Part shown: piece by piece, positions 10,021 to 18,502 of the stretch
How the letters are laid out: the number at the start of each line of letters is the position of its first letter
How positions within the stretch are numbered: the stretch's first letter is position 1
Source of the DNA: Cyclobacteriaceae bacterium
GTDB taxonomy: Bacteria; Bacteroidota; Bacteroidia; Cytophagales; Cyclobacteriaceae
DNA length: 54,260 bases
Direction: 5' to 3'
Assembly: GCA_025350305.1 (NCBI GenBank)
Contig: JANXYC010000249.1
Span: 1-54,260 of the forward strand
Position numbers and translations under genes: made by a program
Notes under the pieces: model-generated
Database searches by the model: none
Seen by the model: the letters and a program-made list of their open reading frames with translations, nothing else
What the model was told of the DNA's origin: nothing

Positions 10021-11367
10021 ATGGCAATACTTTCAAAAGAAGAAGCTAAAAAGATACTGGAGAAGGTTGTTAACTTCTCTAAAGCGGATGGATGCTCCCT
10101 CACGCTGAATGGTGCTGATCGCGGCAATATCCGTTATGCCCGAAATAGTGTTTCCACCGCAGGAGAAGACAGCAACGTAACGCTCGGTGTCCAGTCCTAC
10201 TTTGGCAAAAAATCAGGCGCCGCTACCATTAATGAGTTTGATGATGCCGCGCTTGAAAAGACTGTCCGGCGTGCGGAGGAACTTGCTCAACTTGCTCCTG
10301 AGAACTCAGAATTTATGGAGCCGCTTCCGCAACAAACCTATTTAGGTGAATCCAAAACATTCTCGGAAGCCACTGCCAAAATAACACCGGAGTATCGTGC
10401 ACAGGCTGCCGCTGACAGCATCAACCCGGCCGTTCCTAAAGATGTAACGGCAGCCGGCTATCTCCAGGATTCACGTGGATTCTCCTCCATCCTGAACAGC
10501 AAGGGACTATTTGCCTATAACAAACAAACCAGTGTAGACTTTACCGTGACCATGCGCACTAATGATGGCACTGGATCCGGTTGGGCAGCCCGTGACTTGA
10601 ATGATATCAGCAAGTTAAATGCATCAGAAACATCAAAGATTGCCATCGACAAAGCGCTGATGTCCCGCGAGGCAAAAGCAATTGAGCCTGGGAAATATAC
10701 CGTGATTCTCGAACCCTCGGCAGGCGGAGATCTTGTTCGGTTGATGCTCAACATGAATGCACGACAGGCTGATGAAGGACGCAGCTGGCTTTCGAAGAAG
10801 GGCGGAGGCACAAAACTTGGTGAAAAGATCGTTGATGAACGTGTTAATATTTACTCCGATCCATGGAACGATGAAGTTCCCGCTTCACCCTGGTCCGGAG
10901 ATGGACAAGTGCGCAAGAAAATGGACCTTTTCAAGGGTGGCGTGATCTCCAATCTTTTTTACGATCGATACTGGGCGACACAAAAAAATGTAGCCCCGAA
11001 CCCATTCCCGGGCAATGCCATTATGGATGGGGGTACTACCTCTCTTGAAGACATGATTAAAGACACGAAGAGAGGAGTTCTGGTAACGCGCTTCTGGTAT
11101 ATCCGGCCGGTTGATCCACAGACCTTGCTCTACACAGGCCTTACACGCGATGGTACCTTCTTTATTGAGAATGGAAAGATCAAGCATCCGATTAAGAATT
11201 TCCGGTTTAATGAAAGCCCAATCATCATGTTAAATAATCTGGAAGCCTTGGGTAAGCAGGTACGTTGTGTTACCAGCGAAGGTGGTCCTGGCGGAGGTGG
11301 TGGATTGCTGATCCCATATATGAAAATCCGCGACTTTACTTTTAGCAGTTTATCGGACGCCGTTTAA
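10021..11367 (+). CDS. tldE: TldE/PmbA-family protein (copy 1)
   Basis: Partner half of a TldD/TldE-type peptidase. It has the TldE-like fold blocks (GNIRYARNSVSTAGE near the N-terminus, KAIEPGKYTVILEPSAGGDL in the middle, LTRDGTFFIENGKI and NFRFNESPI near the end) but no HExxxH zinc motif, as expected for the non-catalytic subunit. The usual length is about 450; this is 448. The N-terminus MAILSKEEAKKILEK is a plain amphipathic helix, with no Tat or Sec signal, although the neighbouring TldDs have one. A glycine-rich stretch (GGPGGGGG) near the C-terminus is absent from the second copy. Confidence 0.9.
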   Translation: MAILSKEEAKKILEKVVNFSKADGCSLTLNGADRGNIRYARNSVSTAGEDSNVTLGVQSYFGKKSGAATINEFDDAALEKTVRRAEELAQLAPENSEFMEPLPQQTYLGESKTFSEATAKITPEYRAQAAADSINPAVPKDVTAAGYLQDSRGFSSILNSKGLFAYNKQTSVDFTVTMRTNDGTGSGWAARDLNDISKLNASETSKIAIDKALMSREAKAIEPGKYTVILEPSAGGDLVRLMLNMNARQADEGRSWLSKKGGGTKLGEKIVDERVNIYSDPWNDEVPASPWSGDGQVRKKMDLFKGGVISNLFYDRYWATQKNVAPNPFPGNAIMDGGTTSLEDMIKDTKRGVLVTRFWYIRPVDPQTLLYTGLTRDGTFFIENGKIKHPIKNFRFNESPIIMLNNLEALGKQVRCVTSEGGPGGGGGLLIPYMKIRDFTFSSLSDAV

Positions 11368-11372
11368 ATACC

Positions 11373-11457
11373 GAGAAGTTGAAAAGTGGGAAGGTTAGAA
11401 TTGAGTAAGTGAAATTTCCAACTCCTTAATTCTAATCTTCCCAATTCTCAACTTCTC
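11373..11457. repeat. Long imperfect inverted repeat between tldE1 and tldD3
   Basis: Two 30-base arms (11373-11402 and 11428-11457) are reverse complements at 27 of 30 positions, with a 25-base spacer. It begins 5 bases after the tldE1 stop. Transcribed, it would form a very long hairpin separating the first three genes from the tldD3-tldE2 pair. The right arm is followed by a further partial copy of its own end (ttctcaattctcaactt), suggesting a small dispersed or slippage-prone repeat. Confidence 0.7.
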
Positions 11458-11492
11458 AATTCTCAACTTAACCACCTTAAATTCATACCCTT

Positions 11493-13130
11493 TTGAAACG
11501 CAGAGATTTTATCTACCTGACCGGCATGGGCGCTGCTGCCACCATGCTGCCAAGCATTCCAGTGATGGGTCACCGGATACACCCGGAAGAGGCCCTTCGC
11601 ACCGTTGACGTATCATTAAAAAAACAAATGTCGGATGTTGTGTTGAATGCGGCGCGCTCCAAAGGTGCAACATACGCGGATGTGCGCATCGGCCGCTATC
11701 TCCAGCAATTTGTGGTTACTCGCGAAGACAAAGTAGAGAACATTGTCAATACCGAGTCGTTTGGTATGGGCATCCGGGTAATCGCCCATGGCGGATGGGG
11801 TTTTGCCGCAACTGATAAGCTAGACAACGATAGCATTGCGAGAACGGCTGAAATGGCAGTTGCTATCGCCAAAGAGAATTCCAAACTGCTCACCGAACCG
11901 GTTCGCCTGGCTCCACAGAAAGGATATGGTGAAGTAAGCTGGAAAGCGCCGATCGAAAAGAATTCATTTGAAGTTCCTATCAAGGAAAAAGTTGACCTGT
12001 TGCTCGGCGTAAATGATGCCGCGATGAAAGGAGGAGCGGATTATGTCAATTCCATTCTGTTCATGGTGAATGAACAGAAATATTTTGCTTCCACGGATGG
12101 ATCTTATATTGATCAGGACATCCATCGGCTGTGGCCAATTTTTTTCCTTACAAAAGTTGACAAGGCTTCCGGAAAATTTGAAACGCGCAATTCACTCAGT
12201 GCCCCTATGGGAATGGGCTATGAGTATTTGTATGCCCGTCCCCAGGATAAAATTCAGGGCACGACTACCCTTTACAAAGGCCGATACGACATGCTCGAAG
12301 ATGCGAAAGCCGCTGGTGTTCAGGTGAGTGAGAAAATGAAGGCTAAATCAGTCGAGGCCGGCAAATATGATCTTGTTCTTGATCCTTCCAATTTATGGTT
12401 GACGATCCATGAATCGGTGGGGCATCCTACCGAACTGGATCGGGTGTTAGGTTATGAAGCCAACTACGCAGGGACCAGCTTCCTCACGCTCGATAAGTGG
12501 GAGTCCAGGAAATTTAATTTCGGAAGCAAGCTCGTAAACATTGTTGCAGACAAGACACAAGCAGGCTCACTCGGCGCCGTAGGATACGATGACGAAGGTG
12601 TAAAATGCGGACAGTGGGACATCATTAAAGATGGAATCCTGGTCAACTACCAGGTGATCCGTGACCAGGCGCATATACTCGGGCTCCCGGCTTCTCAGGG
12701 TTGTTGTTATGCTGACAACTGGAGTAGTGTTCAGTTTCAACGGATGTCCAATATCTCCTTACAGCCTGGCAAGGATAAGAAGAGTGTGGACGACTTAATC
12801 AAGGGCGTTGAAAAAGGAATTTATATTGTTGGCGATGGCTCCTTTTCCATCGATCAGCAGCGTTACAACTTCCAGTTTGGCGGACAATTATTTTACGAAA
12901 TTAAAAACGGAAAAATAGTCAACATGTTGAAAGACGTGGCGTATCAATCAAACTCGCAGGAGTTTTGGAATTCGTGCGTAGCCATAGCCGATGAACGGGA
13001 CTACCGCTTGGGCGGATCGTTCTTTGATGGAAAAGGACAACCGGGACAAGTGAGCGCTGTCTCCCATGGCTCAACGACGAGCAGATTTAACGGAGTGAAT
13101 GTGATCAATACATCAGGAAAAATCGGATAA
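11493..13130 (+). CDS. tldD: TldD-family zinc protease with Tat signal (copy 3)
   Basis: Third TldD paralogue, 545 residues, collinear with the other two. The zinc motif HESVGH begins at His306; the later cysteine is in the EFWNSCVAIADERDY block (in copies 1 and 2 a second cysteine precedes DExDY, here replaced by alanine). The N-terminus KRRDFIYLTGMGAAATMLP is a twin-arginine signal. The start is TTG at 11493, aligned with the starts of the other copies. It lies 5 bases before tldE2, so this pair is the most tightly coupled of the array. Confidence 0.92.
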   Translation: MKRRDFIYLTGMGAAATMLPSIPVMGHRIHPEEALRTVDVSLKKQMSDVVLNAARSKGATYADVRIGRYLQQFVVTREDKVENIVNTESFGMGIRVIAHGGWGFAATDKLDNDSIARTAEMAVAIAKENSKLLTEPVRLAPQKGYGEVSWKAPIEKNSFEVPIKEKVDLLLGVNDAAMKGGADYVNSILFMVNEQKYFASTDGSYIDQDIHRLWPIFFLTKVDKASGKFETRNSLSAPMGMGYEYLYARPQDKIQGTTTLYKGRYDMLEDAKAAGVQVSEKMKAKSVEAGKYDLVLDPSNLWLTIHESVGHPTELDRVLGYEANYAGTSFLTLDKWESRKFNFGSKLVNIVADKTQAGSLGAVGYDDEGVKCGQWDIIKDGILVNYQVIRDQAHILGLPASQGCCYADNWSSVQFQRMSNISLQPGKDKKSVDDLIKGVEKGIYIVGDGSFSIDQQRYNFQFGGQLFYEIKNGKIVNMLKDVAYQSNSQEFWNSCVAIADERDYRLGGSFFDGKGQPGQVSAVSHGSTTSRFNGVNVINTSGKIG

Positions 13131-13135
13131 TAATT

Positions 13136-14470
13136 ATGGCAATACTCACAAAAGATGAAGCTCAGGCTTTGTTGAAAAAGGTACTTGGCGATTCAAAAGC
13201 AGATGAATGTGAAGTTAATCTTAACGGAACTGACCGTGGTAATATCCGCTATGCACGCAATTCTGTTTCTACAAGCGGTCGTATCAGTCAAAATACGCTC
13301 GTGGTGGCGTCAGCCTTTGGGAAAAAACTTGGTGTGGCTACCATTAATGAATTCGACGATGCATCCTTGGAAAAAGTAGTGCGCAGATCCGAAGAACTCG
13401 CCAAACTGGCGCCGGAGAATCCGGAGTACGTTCCTTTCCTTGGTCAGCAAAAGTATGCAGACCCCATTACGTACATACCTGCAACAGCGGGCATAACACC
13501 CAGTCAGCGCAGTGCGGCCGTGGCGCAAAGTCTGCAGGTGGCCAGAGACAATAAAGTGGTCGCTGCTGGTTTTCTGGAGGATAATACCCGCTACGGAGCG
13601 ATGATAAATTCCAAAGGCCTCTTTGCCTATAATACTGCAACCAACGTTGACTTTTCCATAACTATTCGCACGGAAGATGGGAAAGGATCGGGTTATGCTA
13701 CACGCGGTTATAATGATGTGACAAAATTAGATACCAAAATTGTTACACAAATTGCAACCAATAAAGCAATCATGTCCGCAAGCGCGAAGGCTATTGAGCC
13801 CGGGAAATACACCGTGATCCTTGAGCCCACTGCAGCAGCCGTTTTGATTGAAAGAATTTTCTTTGGTCTCGACGCGCGGCAGGCCGACGAAGGTCGCAGC
13901 TTTTTAAGCCTGCCCGGAGGCAAAACACGGCTAGGCGAAAAACTGGTGGATGAACGGATCAATATTTATTCAGATCCATTGAATCCCGAACTTCCCACCA
14001 GCACCTGGAACGGCGATGGGCGACCCCAGGAACGAGTCAGTTGGATAGAGAAAGGTGTCATCAAAAATCTCTCCTACTCGCGTTACTGGGCCGAAAAGAA
14101 AGGCGTAAAAGCAGTTCCCGGTCCCGATGGCGCCATCATGGAAGGAGGAACCAAGACACTTGACGAATTGATCAAAGGCACCAAGAAAGGGATTTTAGTT
14201 ACGCGATTATATTATATCCGTGATGTTGACCCTCAATCACTCTTGCTGACCGGGCTTACGCGCGATGGTACTTTTTATATTGAAAATGGAAAAATTCAAT
14301 ACCCTGTAAAGAATTTCCGTTTCAATGAAAGTCCCGTAATTATGCTTAATAATCTGGAAGAATTGGGTAAACCTGAACGGACCGTGAGTGATGAATCGAA
14401 TGCAAATTATCTCATCCCACCCATGAAGATTCGTGATTTTACGTTCACCAGTTTATCAGACGCTGTTTAG
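13136..14470 (+). CDS. tldE: TldE/PmbA-family protein (copy 2)
   Basis: 444-residue paralogue of the first TldE with the same landmark blocks (GNIRYARNSVSTSG, AIEPGKYTVILEPTAA, LTRDGTFYIENGKI, NFRFNESPVIMLNNLEEL) and the same C-terminal MKIRDFTFTSLSDAV. No zinc motif and no signal peptide. Its start is 5 bases behind the tldD3 stop, giving a strict tldD-tldE pair. The duplication probably copied a tldD-tldE unit, with one extra tldD in front of the first unit. Confidence 0.9.
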   Translation: MAILTKDEAQALLKKVLGDSKADECEVNLNGTDRGNIRYARNSVSTSGRISQNTLVVASAFGKKLGVATINEFDDASLEKVVRRSEELAKLAPENPEYVPFLGQQKYADPITYIPATAGITPSQRSAAVAQSLQVARDNKVVAAGFLEDNTRYGAMINSKGLFAYNTATNVDFSITIRTEDGKGSGYATRGYNDVTKLDTKIVTQIATNKAIMSASAKAIEPGKYTVILEPTAAAVLIERIFFGLDARQADEGRSFLSLPGGKTRLGEKLVDERINIYSDPLNPELPTSTWNGDGRPQERVSWIEKGVIKNLSYSRYWAEKKGVKAVPGPDGAIMEGGTKTLDELIKGTKKGILVTRLYYIRDVDPQSLLLTGLTRDGTFYIENGKIQYPVKNFRFNESPVIMLNNLEELGKPERTVSDESNANYLIPPMKIRDFTFTSLSDAV

Positions 14471-14716
14471 AATAAATGGATAGCTGAGCTAAAAGAGGAT
14501 TTATAAAAATCTAATCTAACAATAATTTCACAATGAATCTCCACAGGGCTTTTGCGGTAAATGCGCAATGACGCAAAGAATAGTGAGATGTAGGTGACCT
14601 AACTTTTCGTTCCGTCTTTCTCTAATTATTCGTTTTAAATGTCGCCCTTCCTTTCGGGCCGTTCACATAATCTTAACTTTTTTGATTGATTTTATAGCCT
14701 GAACTTTACCTGCTGA

Positions 14717-15340
14717 ATGCCTGCCGCTAACAAATTTTTCTTTACGCGTTTGCAATATGAATCTGGTGACTGGGATGTGGACCAGCGTATGCCGGTCAAT
14801 GTGTTGAATTCTCTTATTGAATATACGACCCTGCAAGTTGAAACTCAGGAGAACATTGTACCGTTAAGCAATGAAGAGATCTTTCGCTGTCCGTTTTGCT
14901 ATCTGAGTGGTCATAAGCTGGTGGAGTTTACGGCAAAAGAACGTGAGAACTTTGAAAAATATGTCCGCAACGGAGGATTCGTTTTTGTCGATGACTGCAA
15001 CCACGATATTGACGGATTGTTCGCAAAATCATTTGAAGCACAGATGGATCAAATCTTCGGACTCAAGTCTTTAAAAAAAATCCCTAATAACCATCCGATC
15101 TATTCTTCATTTTTTCAATTTGAAGGGCCTCCGACCACCTCTCAGGAACTGAATGGATGGGGAGATGATATTGTGCACAATTATTTGAAGGCGATCGAAA
15201 TTAAGAACAAGATCGGTGTACTGTACAGCAACAAGGACTATGGATGTGAATGGGATTATGATTTCAGAAATAAACGGTTTTACAGAATTGATAACACGCG
15301 GTTTAGTATTAATATGGTGATGTACGCTTTGACGAGTTGA
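14717..15340 (+). CDS. DUF4159 domain protein
   Basis: 207 residues, all of it resembling DUF4159: an N-terminal FTRLQYESGDWD block, then CPFCYLSGH (usually hydrophobic-rich PFLYLTGH), then GGFVFVDDCNH, which looks like the core of a GATase1-like/flavodoxin-like fold. The role is unknown. The domain occurs next to MoxR/DUF58/BatA-type genes in many Bacteroidota and Planctomycetota, as here. The start gives MPAANKFFFTRL; there is no signal peptide in this frame. Unlike most homologues, CPFC contains two cysteines in a CxxC spacing. About 250 bases without genes separate it from tldE2. Confidence 0.85.
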   Translation: MPAANKFFFTRLQYESGDWDVDQRMPVNVLNSLIEYTTLQVETQENIVPLSNEEIFRCPFCYLSGHKLVEFTAKERENFEKYVRNGGFVFVDDCNHDIDGLFAKSFEAQMDQIFGLKSLKKIPNNHPIYSSFFQFEGPPTTSQELNGWGDDIVHNYLKAIEIKNKIGVLYSNKDYGCEWDYDFRNKRFYRIDNTRFSINMVMYALTS

Positions 15341-15378
15341 AGAAATGATTTGAAAATTAACTGATTTGAATATTGAAT

Positions 15379-16386
15379 ATGAACGCGAATTTACAAGTCA
15401 CTGAAAAATCGGTTACAGAATTGATCGACAGATTGAAAGGTCTAAAAAAGGAAATCAGCAAAGCGATTGTTGGACAAGAAGAGGTTATTGATCAATTGCT
15501 AATCACCTTTCTCGCCGGCGGCCACGCGTTGCTGGAAGGCGTTCCCGGCCTTGCCAAAACGCTGATGATCCGGTCCCTTGCCGAAGCAATTGACCTTCGC
15601 TTCCGTCGAATACAATTTACACCGGACTTGATGCCATCTGATATAATTGGCACTGAAATTCTTGAAGAAGACCACACTACAGGCAAACGGATTTTTAAAT
15701 TTAACAAAGGACCCATCTTCGCCAACATCATCCTTGCCGACGAGATCAATCGCACTTCACCAAAAACACAATCGGCACTGTTGGAAGCCATGCAGGAGTT
15801 TGAAGTAACGTATGCTGGTACAACCTATCCACTGGAACGGCCGTTTTTCATTCTTGCCACTCAAAATCCCATTGAGCAATCAGGCACATTTCCCCTGCCA
15901 GAAGCACAGCTTGACAGGTTCTTGTTGTATATCAAAGTCGGTTATCCCACCGCAGAAGAGGAACGCCAAATTCTTGAAAATACCACTGGAAGGAAGGGAG
16001 ATGAAATCAAACGTGTGATCGAAGGTAGTAAAATACTGGAAGCTCAAAAGCTTGTTCGGGAAGTTCATATCAACAATGACTTGATGGATCTGGTGAGCAG
16101 ACTTGTGCGTGCTACGCGCGCAGGATCAAGTGAAAATAAGTTTGTCAACGAATGGGTTCGCTGGGGGGCCGGTCCGCGCGCAGGTCAGGCAATGATTCTC
16201 ACCGCAAAGGCAAGAGCCTTGCTGCACGGCAATTTTGCTGTGACCCAAGACGACATTCACCATGTCGCGTACCCGGTTTTGCGACATCGCATTCTGATGA
16301 ACTTCAAAGCCGAAGCTGAAGGTGTGACGCCTCACGACGTTACCAGGCATCTCCTTGATATAATCCGAATCGGAAAAAGCATCTAA
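15379..16386 (+). CDS. MoxR-family AAA+ ATPase
   Basis: Chaperone-like AAA+ ATPase. The Walker A motif is GVPGLAKT, the Walker B motif IILADEINR, sensor 1 is in ATQNPIEQSGTFPLPEAQLDRF, and the C-terminal lid domain ends in HVAYPVLRHR. The ATG at 15379 is preferred over a TTG two codons upstream. MoxR ATPases act with VWA-domain partners to activate or insert metals into target proteins. Here the partner is the DUF58 protein, which begins 3 bases after this stop. The order MoxR, DUF58, BatA-like is the standard order for this class of cluster. Confidence 0.95.
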   Translation: MNANLQVTEKSVTELIDRLKGLKKEISKAIVGQEEVIDQLLITFLAGGHALLEGVPGLAKTLMIRSLAEAIDLRFRRIQFTPDLMPSDIIGTEILEEDHTTGKRIFKFNKGPIFANIILADEINRTSPKTQSALLEAMQEFEVTYAGTTYPLERPFFILATQNPIEQSGTFPLPEAQLDRFLLYIKVGYPTAEEERQILENTTGRKGDEIKRVIEGSKILEAQKLVREVHINNDLMDLVSRLVRATRAGSSENKFVNEWVRWGAGPRAGQAMILTAKARALLHGNFAVTQDDIHHVAYPVLRHRILMNFKAEAEGVTPHDVTRHLLDIIRIGKSI

Positions 16387-16388
16387 CA

Positions 16389-17285
16389 GTGGACGCCCGC
16401 ATCAAAGAATTATTAAAACCCGAAGTCCTGAATACCGTAAGTGGACTGGAATTGATTGCGCGTGTCATTGTAGAAGGTTTTATGAGTGGGAGCAATAAAA
16501 GTCAGTCGGTAGGTTCCGGCCAGGAGTTCAGTCAATATAGAAGCTACCAGCCCGGTGATGACTTGCGGCAATTGGATTGGAAAATGTTTGCACGATCTGA
16601 ACGTTACTATATCAAGCAGGCGGAGATCGAAGCCAACATTACTGTCAAGTTCATGCTCGACGCAAGTCATTCAATGTCATATGCAGAGGAAGGTATGAGC
16701 AAGCTTCAGTATGCAAAAGTAATGACGGCAGCCTTCGCCTACCTGGCACGGAAGCAAAGCGATACATTCGGTCTGTTTGCAGTCAATGATAAAAATATAA
16801 AAGTCGTGCAACCTCGTTTTGAACAGCAGCAATTCATTCGCTTCCTCAACGAACTTGTTCACCTGAAAAGTGAGGGTAGCTGGAGCAAAAATGGAGGCGT
16901 GGAGCAGCTGTTTGACCATCATGGTAAAGAGATGATTGTTTTTATGACAGATCTCTATGATGATGCCGAAGACCTTCAACAGTTTATTGCAAGGCTAAAA
17001 ACACCCCGCAACGAAGTCATTGTTTTTCATCTCATGGGCCGTCATGAGACAGAGTTTGATTTCAACGGCTCTTACACATTTGAAGATCTTGAAAGTGGGA
17101 TGCGAACCAAGGCCAATACCGTGACACAGCAAAAAGACTATTCGAAACGGATAAAAAAATGGTTACAATCTTCTCGTGCATGGATGCTGGAAAAACAGAT
17201 CAATTATCAATTGATTTTTTTCGATGAACCTGTAGAAGCAGTCTTACGGAATTTCCTAACTGTGCGCAAAAGCCTGATCCGATGA
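16389..17285 (+). CDS. DUF58 protein (VWA-like partner of MoxR)
   Basis: 298 residues starting at GTG (MDARIKELLKPEVL). The family signature YRSYQPGDDLRQLDWKMFARSERYYIKQ is present around residues 50-80, followed by a VWA-type fold whose MIDAS-like DASHS (residue about 92) and TDLYDD segments could hold a metal ion. It is soluble, presumably cytoplasmic, and acts with the MoxR ATPase. Its end overlaps the next start by 4 bases (ATGA type), indicating translational coupling. Confidence 0.93.
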   Translation: MDARIKELLKPEVLNTVSGLELIARVIVEGFMSGSNKSQSVGSGQEFSQYRSYQPGDDLRQLDWKMFARSERYYIKQAEIEANITVKFMLDASHSMSYAEEGMSKLQYAKVMTAAFAYLARKQSDTFGLFAVNDKNIKVVQPRFEQQQFIRFLNELVHLKSEGSWSKNGGVEQLFDHHGKEMIVFMTDLYDDAEDLQQFIARLKTPRNEVIVFHLMGRHETEFDFNGSYTFEDLESGMRTKANTVTQQKDYSKRIKKWLQSSRAWMLEKQINYQLIFFDEPVEAVLRNFLTVRKSLIR

Positions 17286-18502
17286 TTCAGTTCACAAACC
17301 CCGCCTTTCTCTGGGCACTCACCGGGTTAGTAATACCGATCGGAATCCATCTCTTGAGTAGAAAAGAAGGCAAGGTACTCCGGTTGGGCAGTTTACGGCA
17401 TGTTCAGGAGACCAGTACGCAACAGTTTAAGGGTATAAGGCTCAATGAAATTCTCTTGCTCATGCTCCGCTGTATACTGATTATATTATTTACGCTACTC
17501 ATCAGCGGATTGTCCTGGCCTTCTCCCGCAAATGAAAAATGGGTGTTGTTGGAAAAGGGGTTGGAGACCAGGCCACGCATTCAATTTGTGCTTGATAGTC
17601 TTGAACAAGATGGTTATGAACTCCGCCTGCTGGCTGACAACTTTCCGCTTCTGGCCGACAGCATAACTGCTGCTACTTCTATAAATTATTGGAAATTAAC
17701 CGGGCAACTCCAAACAAAAAATATTTCATCGGTAATTGTCTTTGCGCGGAACAGGATCACAGCCTTCAAGGGGTTGCGATACTCGCTTCCATCCACCATA
17801 CGTTGGATCAGTCAGTCTTCAGAGACATTGAGCTATCCTTTACAAGCTGTTCAGCTATCGGGAGACAGTATCGCCGTACGACAAGCTCACACCAGCGCGA
17901 ACGTAACATATTTTACTACCAAAAAAACAGACAAACTTTCAGATCTTATTTCGATTGGTACACCAGAAACTATTTCCGTTCTATTGGTTAACGATGAAAA
18001 GTATGCCTATGATCAAACAATCCTCAAGGCGGCATTGGATGCGATCGGAAAGTCAATTCCAGTCAACATAAAGTTAAAGGAGACCGGTTCATCCAACCTG
18101 AATGTCTCAACATCTGCCGATTGGTGTATTTGGCTTTCTGACAAAAAAATTCCGGCAACCCATTCATCAAATCTAATTTTCTTAAAACCGCAAGCATCTG
18201 ATGCCATCTTTATCAAAATGAAATCAAACCAATGGTTGCTTACCAGGCGTTTAAATGAGGAAGTCGCGTTAAAAACAAATGTGACCTTGCAATTGGCTGC
18301 TCTTCTTATTCCAGGTAAAGATCTTTTGGATTCGATAGCAACGAGAAACGACCGGCGCATGCTTCCAGATTCAATCGCATGGAGTGCACATCAACGTGTG
18401 GAAGCCGGCCTGGCGTTGGAGTCCGCGAATCCATACCTGATCGTGTTGTTTCTCGTGCTCCTGCTCATTGAAAGAATCGTAGCATATAAACGAAACCAAT
18501 GA
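17282..18502 (+). CDS. BatA-like membrane protein
   Basis: The N-terminal 80 residues (FTNPAFLWALTGLVIPIGIHLL, then LRLGSLRHVQ, then a second hydrophobic helix IRLNEILLLMLRCILIILF) are the BatA / aerotolerance-regulator N-terminal double-transmembrane domain. A roughly 270-residue extracytoplasmic part follows, and a last helix (YLIVLFLVLLLIERIVAY) closes the protein. The usual VWA domain of BatA is absent. It overlaps both neighbours by 4 bases. It probably forms the membrane base of the MoxR/DUF58 complex. Confidence 0.85.
   Translation: MIQFTNPAFLWALTGLVIPIGIHLLSRKEGKVLRLGSLRHVQETSTQQFKGIRLNEILLLMLRCILIILFTLLISGLSWPSPANEKWVLLEKGLETRPRIQFVLDSLEQDGYELRLLADNFPLLADSITAATSINYWKLTGQLQTKNISSVIVFARNRITAFKGLRYSLPSTIRWISQSSETLSYPLQAVQLSGDSIAVRQAHTSANVTYFTTKKTDKLSDLISIGTPETISVLLVNDEKYAYDQTILKAALDAIGKSIPVNIKLKETGSSNLNVSTSADWCIWLSDKKIPATHSSNLIFLKPQASDAIFIKMKSNQWLLTRRLNEEVALKTNVTLQLAALLIPGKDLLDSIATRNDRRMLPDSIAWSAHQRVEAGLALESANPYLIVLFLVLLLIERIVAYKRNQ

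Noticed and set aside
14471..14716. A hidden small gene or RNA between tldE2 and the DUF4159 gene
   Set aside because: Only short, unsupported frames and a weak CGCCC/GGGC dyad were found; nothing convincing.
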